Shown: piece by piece, positions 22,201 through 27,096 of the stretch
Layout: each line of letters starts with the position of its first letter
Numbering within the stretch: position 1 is the first letter of the stretch
NCBI GenBank assembly: GCA_015657535.1
Contig: JADHZB010001040.1
Coordinates: 6,686-33,781, forward strand
Direction: 5' to 3'
Length of the DNA stretch: 27,096 bases
DNA from: Nephromyces sp. MM_2019
Lineage: Eukaryota > Apicomplexa > Aconoidasida > Nephromycida
The notes under the pieces: model-generated
Told to the model about the DNA's origin: nothing
What the model saw: the letters and a program-made list of their open reading frames with translations, nothing else
Database searches by the model: none
Program-made: the position numbers and the translations under genes

Positions 22201-23743
22201 GCTGCAACTTCGCTTGGGGAATAAGCGGGAGGAGTATTCCGAGTTTGATCAACTCAAACCTCCACACTTTTGGAAGGCGGAGATTTTCATAGAAAACATG
22301 CGACTTGCTGAGGATGTTCGACTAGAGAAGTTCAGCAGATACAACTTCGTCTACGATAAGGAAAAAACCTTGTTAGCAGCAAGAAGGAAGAGGCTAAATC
22401 GCAGCTATGAGCTGGCTATATCGCAGGAAGTAAAGGCTAGCCTGGTATACAAAAAATACATGAAAAATGAAAAGTAAGTTTTTTTGCTCCATTTAAATGC
22501 AAAAATATTCGTTTTTCAGTGAGAAAATGATGAATTTATTGGGTATTTTCATGTTTTCCCAGATAGTTGGAGTGAAAGTGCGACGGAGCAGCACACTTCG
22601 CTCGCATATTTCAAGTTTGGTGAGAAATTTTGGGGATTTCCTTCGACTTAGACAAATTGACAAGTTCTACCAAAGTTTTGTAGATTTCATCATATGCATA
22701 AATATCAAGTTGGTAGAAAGAAAGCAGCTCATATCCTCATCAAAAAAAGGTAAAAACAGATACAAATACACACAAAGCCGGCAATTATCGCTACTCTTTC
22801 GCTTTTTCTGCTTCTAAAACGAACGATATGAGCGGTTTGCTTGGAAGCTACACCCTCTTTAATCAAATTTCTAGAAGTTGATGCAGTGACCGATGAGTGT
22901 ACATACACTACCATGCATCTACAAGATAATACAACCGTTTTTAAGTAATATGAATTAGCAGGTGTTTTTATGAGAGTTTTGAGTTTTTAGCTCAACTTAT
23001 AACATTCACAGCTTCCTTCTTCGTGAATCACCAGTTTGAGGCGATTCTAGTGGGGATGCAATGGAAATGAGAGCATTCAAAATGACGGGAAGGTTTAGGT
23101 TTTGGCCTAGGCAACCCTCTGCAGTGTGCTGATAGATAGTTTCAAGCAGGAAAAACTTTGATATGCTGCCACTTTGTGATAGTTTTCTTTGAATAGCGAA
23201 TGTGTGTAGAGGAAGTTAGGCTCTGGAGGGTATGGACAAGCATCTTGTGTGCACACAAAACTACTTTGAGGAAGCTAGTGTGAAAAAGCAGCGTATTTAC
23301 GCCTTGAGAACCGAATTGCATGATGGATAAAGCCAGTACATTAAGATTAGCTGCAGATACTCATGTTCAAAAGCCCACTTTATCTGCATTCAATGAGGAG
23401 GAGCATTGAATATAAGGGGGCAAACTTTTTTCAATTACATCCTCATCTTCAAAGAAAACATCATTTTTAGCGTTTCCTCCTCATCAAACGCCTCCCAAAA
23501 TTCGAGCTATTCTGCAGGGAGAAAAGACAGGGTGCAGAAGAACTGCTAAGGAAGATTGAGGAAAATGATTCCCTTAGTAAACAGGAAGGTACAAGGCAGT
23601 ATCTAATGTCTACCGTTATACCTATACTAAGCAAGGGTCTCACACACCTCTTCAAAGCAGCACCAGCAGATCCCATCGATTTTCTGGCGGATTATTTGCT
23701 TGCAAACGCCGAAGAAGATGAGGAAGGAGGAAATGTGAAGTGA
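12311..23743 (+). CDS. AK7: AK7-like adenylate kinase with Dpy-30 motif, seven exons
   Basis: Model: 12311-13208, 15354-15566, 17165-17566, 19294-19548, 19752-21094, 22184-22473, 23518-23743; 1208 residues. Adenylate kinases interconvert ATP+AMP and 2 ADP; AK7 acts in ciliary/flagellar axonemes. Domain order matches AK7: a degenerate Rossmann domain (1-~400), P-loop GPPGAGKT (505-512, Lys511), core motif GFVLDGFP (765-772, Asp769), a later beta-strand and lid segment (PNCVIEI at 977-983), a helical linker, and a Dpy-30 motif (1162-1197). Intron phases are 1,1,1,1,0,2, and every junction joins aligned AK7 blocks without a gap. Human AK7 is about 720 residues; the extra length is low-complexity acidic insertions at about 75-230, 545-740 and 785-960. 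Start: first ATG before beta-strand KIFISN. Family assignment is strong; exact splice sites are inferred. Confidence 0.9.
13209..15353 (+). other. Intron 1 (2145 nt) of AK7-like gene
   Basis: The intron begins GTGGGA and ends ATAATCAAG at 15353. The acceptor has only a weak pyrimidine stretch (TTTTAT). It is the only nearby AG that gives phase 1 and keeps the AK7 alignment. No other feature is seen inside; the contents are AT-rich with stops in all frames. Confidence 0.7.
15354..15566 (+). CDS. AK7: AK7-like exon 2: epimerase-fold core strand
   Basis: This exon supplies residues 301-370 and is recognisable only by homology. It encodes YPAYEPWKYMETLALLL followed by TYVLAAGLLYG (residues 336-346), the counterpart of the YVVAAGLQYG block of AK7 and of the [AG]xYG turn of extended SDR proteins. 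Tyr315 and Lys319 form a YxxxK motif at the position of the SDR catalytic pair. The donor is ATCG|GTAATC at 15567, phase 1, and the split glycine joins directly to EGSNLLPTVHV of exon 3. Confidence 0.88.
15567..17164 (+). other. Intron 2 (1598 nt) of AK7-like gene
   Basis: It begins GTAATC and ends CTGCCTGCAG at 17164, a good acceptor. No gene is seen inside. A tRNA-like T-arm at 16539-16555 on the minus strand does not extend into a cloverleaf. Confidence 0.75.
17165..17566 (+). CDS. AK7: AK7-like exon 3: end of Rossmann domain to first P-loop glycine
   Basis: This exon covers residues 372-504 plus one base. EGSNLLPTVHVRDLSRVV matches the GDGTNVIPTIHVLDLA block of AK7, the point where extended SDR folds carry their conserved HVxDxA segment. 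YYHLVVDHSSFTQKEII follows, and a helix ending YRMIQATRILVTG leads straight into the P-loop. An in-frame ATG at 17152 lies upstream of the acceptor and is intronic in this model. The donor is ACAG|GTGAAT at 17567, which splits the first glycine of GPPGAGKT (phase 1). Confidence 0.9.
17910..18003. repeat. Exact 47-bp tandem duplication in intron 3
   Basis: 17910-17956 and 17957-18003 are identical (starting TGCTTCTGTTTCTGAAG, ending GGAAAATAGC). Perfect identity within an intron points to a recent duplication or slippage event. It is not in frame with any exon. Confidence 0.97.
19210..19293 (+). repeat. Imperfect duplication of the exon 4 acceptor region
   Basis: CACTCATCTTC occurs at 19210-19220 and again at 19261-19271. 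Each copy is followed by a similar pyrimidine-rich segment containing TCTAG or TCTAA and then ACCTT (period 51). Only the second copy ends in the CTTTCTAG used before GTCCACC of the P-loop exon; the upstream copy has its own TTCTAG. Confidence 0.7.
19294..19548 (+). CDS. AK7: AK7-like exon 4: P-loop and start of NMP-binding region
   Basis: The exon opens by completing the Walker A motif GPPGAGKT (505-512), followed by YLAKHLSKKYKIPHINASQM, the helix-strand pattern of adenylate kinases. Lys511 is the phosphate-binding lysine. The helix MMEFIRRELA follows. From about residue 545 the sequence departs from the canonical AMP-binding region into acidic, polar insertion sequence. The donor is GATG|GTAAGT at 19549, the best consensus in the gene, phase 1. 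Unspliced, the frame ends ten codons later at 19577. Confidence 0.92.
19549..19751 (+). other. Intron 4 (203 nt) of AK7-like gene
   Basis: It begins GTAAGT and ends AAATTTGCAG at 19751, both strong signals. It is the shortest intron in the gene and contains stops in frame. Confidence 0.88.
19752..21094 (+). CDS. AK7: AK7-like exon 5: adenylate kinase core with two acidic insertions
   Basis: Residues 591-1037. The first ~140 residues are an E/K/S-rich insertion. Then come the helix AFETRIAVLLLQDMI and CRLQGFVLDGFPENYKDAELFF, the AK core with Asp769-Gly-Phe-Pro before the lid. About 190 further low-complexity residues precede FPNCVIEIRSSKKRCEENI (from 976), matching the AK7 strand that follows its short acidic loop. 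The end, SFLLRKTRF and DASSFFE, aligns with the AK7 segment around RFLRALSNYR and YFDEIEI. The donor is GAG|GTATTT at 21095, phase 0. The frame otherwise stops at 21118, so an unspliced message would encode a protein lacking the Dpy-30 motif. Confidence 0.9.
21095..22183 (+). other. Intron 5 (1089 nt), TG-rich, of AK7-like gene
   Basis: It begins GTATTT and ends GATACTACAG at 22183. It is rich in TG tracts (about 21480-21690 and 22155-22173) and carries a short CA tract (21998-22016) that could pair with them. The acceptor is preceded by TG repeats, not by a pyrimidine tract. ORFs inside encode only V/C/M-rich repeat translations. Confidence 0.78.
22184..22473 (+). CDS. AK7: AK7-like exon 6: last kinase strand and charged linker helix
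   Basis: Residues 1038-1133. EFQVDTLQLRLGN continues exon 5's SSFFE into the equivalent of the AK7 strand FDEIEIHPIHIDVGK. The remainder is a long charged helix (e.g. AEIFIENMRLAEDVRLEKF and KKYMKNE), corresponding to the coiled linker of AK7 between kinase and Dpy-30 motif. It lacks the long repetitive E/A helix of animal AK7. The donor is GAAAA|GTAAGT at 22474, a strong site, phase 2. Confidence 0.86.
22474..23517 (+). other. Intron 6 (1044 nt) of AK7-like gene, with possible cassette exon
   Basis: It begins GTAAGT and ends CTATTCTGCAG at 23517. Joining 22473 to 23518 rebuilds a lysine codon and gives a continuous helix into the Dpy-30 motif. A 230-nt open segment with good-looking splice borders (22520-22749) lies inside, but its exit phase does not fit the last exon. 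An alternative acceptor TTTTTAG at 23470 is followed by an open frame that leads into the last exon. Confidence 0.68.
23518..23743 (+). CDS. AK7: AK7-like exon 7: Dpy-30 motif and C-terminus
   Basis: Residues 1134 (split) to 1208, then TGA. A charged helix (QGAEELLRKIEEN) leads into YLMSTVIPILSKGLTHLF and ADPIDFLADYLLAN (1162-1197), a clear Dpy-30 motif: the YL-x-V-x-P-x-L-x-x-GL helix, then DP-[IV]-DFLA-[DE]-YL. Dpy-30 motifs form a two-helix dimer that docks onto amphipathic helices; AK7 proteins end with one. An acidic tail of about 10 residues follows. The frame and reading direction agree with exon 6 through the phase-2 junction. Confidence 0.9.
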
Positions 23744-24241
23744 AGATTCTTAAAAAATGGTTAAATTGAGGGTATACCATGGAAAGCAAGAAAACGCAAA
23801 GGATATGATGCGTTTTGTAGTGTGTGTGTGTGTGTGGGGGGGGGGGTGTGTGTGAATGTCTGCATGTCTGCGTGTGAGTGTGTGCATGTATGATTTTATT
23901 CGCTGTAGGAAAGACCGCTTGGAACATTCATATAGAGGCGAATCTGGGGGGATTTATGAGGGGGCAGTGGTTTTGAAAATTTGCAGGGGATGCGAGTGTG
24001 TGTGGGTGTGTGTGCGCGTATATGCTTATGTGCTACTTTCTTTGCTGCAAAAACAACAGATTTTTTTCACGCACACACACTTCAATTCTGGCTTCTTTTT
24101 GAGCGATACAGTGATTCAAGAATCTCCTGCTTCACACATCTGATCTCAGGACGCATCTTGCCCTCCTCACTAGCAAAAGAATTCACCAGAAAAGATCAAT
24201 TTCGCATGCCGAAACTAATAACCTAAAGCAAAGGGTGGCAG
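23744..24241. other. Convergent intergenic region with TG/G tract
   Basis: This region lies between the AK7-like stop and the stop of a probable minus-strand exon. It contains a TG microsatellite interrupted by a run of 10 G (23819-23851), followed by degenerate TG repeats to about 24020. It should contain both 3' UTRs. I did not find a clear AATAAA signal. ORFs here are repeat translations. Confidence 0.6.
23819..23886. repeat. (TG)n microsatellite with G-run
   Basis: TAGTGTGTG repeats pass into GGGGGGGGGG and then TGTGTGTGAATG and degenerate TG-containing sequence. The G-run next to TG repeats is prone to slippage. Confidence 0.9.
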
Positions 24242-24577
24242 TCAAAACAGCTGCAAAAAACATGACAAAGATGGCTCCTCTTCATCAAAACTTGAAGAAT
24301 AAGCAACAGAGAAATCTCTAATTATTAGAATGATGAAAAAAGAATATTCAAACTCCATAAAAGTCTGATTTTCATGCATAAAGTTTAGATTTGGATAAGC
24401 GGATGAAGCAGAAAAGTGAGAAAATCCTTGAAGATGAGAATTTTTTGGTGGAAGTTCGAAAAAAAGGATTAAAAGCCTTTTAATGTGCTGTACGTACACC
24501 GTCTCATCTATTTTTGATACTTTTTTATAAAAAAGCTGAAGTTTCACCTTCTTCATGAACAAAAACGCAAAGTAGTC
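24242..24577 (-). CDS. Probable last exon of an unrecognised minus-strand gene
   Basis: On the minus strand a strong acceptor (CCATTGTTTTTCAG, ending at 24578) is followed by 111 open codons to TGA at 24244-24242. An in-frame TGA lies just upstream of the acceptor, so this can only be an internal start by splicing. The peptide begins DYFAFLFMKKVKLQLFYKK and includes helices (VQHIKRLLILFFELPP) and an aromatic segment FMEFEYSFFIILIIRDF, ending in acidic and serine-rich residues. The alternation vaguely resembles divergent EF-hand-like helix pairs of ciliary proteins, but I would not assign it. A frame this long is uncommon by chance here but not impossible. Confidence 0.45.
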   Translation of the reverse strand, partial: DYFAFLFMKKVKLQLFYKKVSKIDETVYVQHIKRLLILFFELPPKNSHLQGFSHFSASSAYPNLNFMHENQTFMEFEYSFFIILIIRDFSVAYSSSFDEEEPSLSCFLQLF

Positions 24578-24701
24578 CTGAAAAACAATGGAACTTCAGA
24601 CATTAAGTGAACACAGAATCGCTTAAGTTATTGAGAGTGTATAAACAGAAAATCATGAGAAAATGCAGAGTTAATATGATATTTTAGGCTGATGCTTATG
24701 C

Positions 24702-24806
24702 GTGTGCGTGTATTTGTAGGCTTTCAAATTATGTATGTGTGTTGTTGTGTGTGCGTTTCTGCGTGTACTCGCGTGAGATTGTGAGTGTTTTAGGCTTTCA
24801 AATTGC
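24702..24806. repeat. Short spaced repeat TAGGCTTTCAAATT within TG-rich DNA
   Basis: TAGGCTTTCAAATT occurs at 24717-24730 and at 24791-24804. Each copy follows TG-rich sequence, and related TAGGCTGATGCTTA and TAGGCTATCAGCTTA elements lie at about 24686 and 24854. This suggests a decayed tandem array with a period of roughly 60-75. Confidence 0.6.
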
Positions 24807-24911
24807 GCTGCATAGTGTGTGTATGCAAGGTATTGAATTTTGTGTATTTTTGTAGGCTATCAGCTTACTCCACACACCGTGTCTGTGTGAGAGAGTTGCT
24901 ATGATGTTGAC

Positions 24912-25034
24912 CTTTGTGTGTGCAACGCAAAGCTTCATGGGGTAGCTTCTCGTTAGCAGAAATAAGACAAAGCTCTAATGCCTCATAACTAAACCTAAAC
25001 GAAGGAAAAGTTTCATCATATCTATAGTTGTGTG
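24912..25034 (-). CDS. Candidate internal exon of the minus-strand gene
   Basis: On the minus strand, a TATACTATCAG acceptor (ending 25035) precedes an open, protein-like stretch (YDETFPSFRFSYEALELCLI, then NEKLPHEALRC). Two donors are possible: AAAG|GTCAAC at 24911 or GTGGA|GTAAGC at 24868. Neither phase fits the exon at 24577 directly, so a connecting exon would be needed. There is no recognisable family. Confidence 0.3.
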
Positions 25035-25636
25035 CTGATAGTATACACAAGCACACACAAATACATAAAAATCCGTCATAAACAAGCAATTAGAAGGAAT
25101 GAGAATGAAACTTACAAGAATAGCCACACACACAAAAAAAACAAACTGCATAGAGTATAAGAAGCTCCGGCAAACACACATATAGTACAAGCTATTACAT
25201 CTACCTCAACTAAGTAAAGAGCACGAACTATTATGTGTGCACACAGTGCTGAAGAAGCTGAAGTCTCTTGAGGAAGTTTAAAGATGCAAAAGAAATAGAA
25301 TTTCCTGCTAAGCTAGACGCACACGTTTAACTATAAGAATCAGGTAAGATGTCGATAAATGCACACACACAGCTATGCATACCCAAAAATTGCGAATCTT
25401 AAGCTCACGGCCACACACACAATATATTAAGGTTCGAAATAAAATATCTTGCTTCCACATACAATATCACAAGCCCAAATACAAACGAATATCCACACAT
25501 AACCGAACCTATCGGCAGGCACACACACACACATTAATATAGCTTTGAATTAATGAGAATATAACACCCACGTTAGTTGACCTTAACTATTCCGCTGACA
25601 TGAAGGCACTGCTTAACTCGCTTGAATAAGGAAACT

Positions 25637-25711
25637 CGCACACACACACACGCACACACACACGCACACACGCACACACACACGCACACACACACGCACA
25701 TACATACGCAG
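25637..25711. repeat. (CA)n microsatellite with regular CG interruptions
   Basis: CACACACA runs of 6-12 bases are separated by CG dinucleotides (ACACGCACAC repeated at least five times), ending in ACATACATACGCAG. Looser CA-rich sequence continues to about 25910. Confidence 0.92.
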
Positions 25712-26102
25712 TCTTTAACACATCTTCACACGCACACAAATACCTAAATATGCGCATACACCATCCACGCACAAGCTCACAAATACCCATGCCCATGCAC
25801 ATACCCATAGAAGCACACAGAAAATCACGCTTACGCACGCAAGCACACACTCACACATACAACCACGAACTTGATGGACACAAAATCACACACACGGACC
25901 TCGCACATGCTTCCATATCACTCAAAAACAAAATCTTCCAGGTTTCTGCAGCTAAAACTAGTCTTAAAAGAACTCTCTAATCCACAGGATTTATCCGAGA
26001 AAAAATGCACACAAAATCTCTAAAAAAACTGAAGAAACGGTAGTTGAAGATGCTTTATACTTTCAAGTTTAGAAGAGATAAAATGCAGGGAGGCTGCCTT
26101 AC

Positions 26103-26131
26103 GTAAGTCTCCATCACAGTATCATCCAGAC
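26103..26131 (-). CDS. Candidate 29-nt microexon of the minus-strand gene
   Basis: On the minus strand it lies between a good acceptor (TTTTTGATTTCTTAG) and a good donor (TTAC|GTAAGG). It accepts phase 1 and exits phase 0. Joined to the donor at 26528 it rebuilds a serine codon and continues the acidic run as SLDDTVMETY. It then fits the phase-0 exon at 24577. The evidence is signal strength plus phase only. Confidence 0.3.
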
Positions 26132-26514
26132 CTAAGAAATCAAAAAGTGTGAAGACGAGAAAAATTATCAAAACGCTAGCACTTGGCAGCTTTGAGGTGT
26201 ACGTACACTTTCTATAACAAAGGGCTGCATTTTTCCGGTAAAAAACCGAGTTTTTCCTACTTTTTTAGGGCTCCAAGAAGAGCAAAAGAAAGTTCAGTAA
26301 GGCACAACACTCAATTAGCACTACTTCTTCTTGACAAATCTTCATTTTTCGATGTAAAAACCCCAATCTTCATCATTAGACGGTTTTCTACTCATTTATC
26401 GTCCGACACTTTTTCCTACAATATTCCTCTATTTAAGAGGCTTTTTCCGCTATTTTTCATCCCAAAAATCTTCAACATATTTCCGCCCCTCACTTATGCA
26501 GCATGATAAGCGGA

Positions 26515-26696
26515 TTAGTCAGGCTCACTACTGGAATCCGATGAAAATTCATCAAAAAATGCGGAATCTTTTAGTTCTCCTTGAACCAGAGAAGCTTTAT
26601 CTTCTTCACTTGAAGATTCCAATTGAACAAGCAATTTGATATCATCACAAAGCTTATCATTCGTTAAGAAATCTCCTATACAAGGATTTCGAAGAT
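26515..26696 (-). CDS. Acidic exon of the minus-strand gene (terminal or internal)
   Basis: On the minus strand the acceptor TTTTGATATCAG (ending 26697) precedes an open frame encoding LRNPCIGDFLTNDKLCDDIK, then a serine/acid-rich segment (ESSSEEDK, DEFSSDSSSEPD) and TAA at 26517-26515. It enters in phase 1. It could be the last exon as it stands, or it may be internal, ending at a GTGAGC donor at 26528 and continuing into the microexon at 26131. Upstream exons would lie beyond the repeats, outside the window. No family is recognised. Confidence 0.45.
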
Positions 26697-26779
26697 CTGA
26701 TATCAAAAAAAGGCAAAAAACATAGTATGCATATCGTTGAAGAAACATACAATAGGCGTATATGGCATGCACATACATA

Positions 26780-27001
26780 GCCACACGCATACTCACACAC
26801 ACAACACACACGCGCACACATACATACATCAGCATGCAAAAAGCACGCACACACTTACACCCACACCATCATGCACAAGGACGCATGCACTCACACTCAG
26901 CGGCACACACGAGCAAGCATACACTAACACACTGACAATTAGACTTACACACATAACACACACACATAACACACACACACTCATATAACACACACACTCA
27001 T
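26780..27001. repeat. CA-rich region leading into the minisatellite
   Basis: Degenerate CA, CACG and CATA repeats fill this stretch, with units shortening to ATAACACACACACTCAT from about 26952. Long ORFs on either strand here translate into simple repeats (H/T or V/C rich) and are not genes. Confidence 0.85.
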
Positions 27002-27096
27002 ATAACACACACACACTCACATAACACACTCATATAACACACACACACTCACATAACACACTCATATAACACACACACACTCACATAACACACTCA
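27002..27096. repeat. 32-bp minisatellite, truncated by window edge
   Basis: Three units start at 27002, 27034 and 27066. Each is an ATAAC + CA run followed by CTCACATAACACACTCAT; the last is cut one base short by the end of the window. The array probably continues to the right. Confidence 0.93.

Larger units (their letters stand above)
24578..26102 (-). other. Presumed intronic, repeat-rich region of the minus-strand gene
   Basis: Apart from the candidate exon above, this stretch holds AT-rich DNA and dense CA tracts (TG on the minus strand) between about 25100 and 25910. If exons at 26103-26131 and 24242-24577 are joined directly (both phase 0), this is a single 1525-nt intron beginning GTAAGG. 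Confidence 0.35.

Noticed and set aside
25587..27029. Several ORFs on both strands with H/T or V/C/M repeats
   Set aside because: They translate CA/TG microsatellites and the 32-bp minisatellite; no other coding sign except the acidic exon at 26515-26696.

Overview
The window is eukaryotic nuclear DNA: AT-rich, with GT-AG introns of about 0.2-2.1 kb, long gene-poor stretches and many CA/TG tracts. Reading frames use the standard code. The one confidently recognised gene is an AK7-type adenylate kinase with a C-terminal Dpy-30 motif, a protein normally tied to motile cilia or flagella, so the organism probably makes a flagellated stage. Low-complexity, charged insertions inside a conserved enzyme, together with this intron structure, would suit a protist such as an alveolate (for example a coccidian-like apicomplexan). 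That placement is a guess; nothing here fixes the lineage.

Layout. 1-1317: CA-rich flank with a diverged 71-bp tandem duplication. 1318-5131 (minus): an unrecognised, largely disordered protein. It has one huge first exon and, by my reading, a short second exon (1318-1577) joined by a phase-1 intron, giving about 1062 residues with a helical C-terminus. 5132-12310: about 7.2 kb between two divergently transcribed genes, with no gene I can support. 12311-23743 (plus): the AK7-like gene, which I assemble as seven exons. All junctions are GT-AG and in phase, and the sum is 3627 nt, or 1208 codons plus stop. Its order is an N-terminal degenerate Rossmann (NAD(P)-epimerase-like) domain, P-loop adenylate kinase core, helical linker and Dpy-30 dimerisation/docking motif. 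23744-24241: convergent intergenic region with a TG/G tract. 24242-26696 (minus): fragments of a second minus-strand gene, unrecognised and assembled only tentatively, whose 5' part lies beyond the right edge. 26697-27096: CA-rich DNA ending in a 32-bp minisatellite that runs off the window.

Most of the AK7-like gene is invisible to a simple longest-ORF view. Exon 2 (213 nt) contains no complete long ORF, and the starts of exons 3, 4 and 6 and the last exon only become clear from homology plus splice phase. The other notable features are three large acidic insertions in the enzyme, a TG-rich tract in place of a pyrimidine tract before exon 6, duplicated sequence around the exon 4 acceptor, and a change in the strand orientation of the TG/CA tracts near 24.9 kb, where the coding strand also changes.
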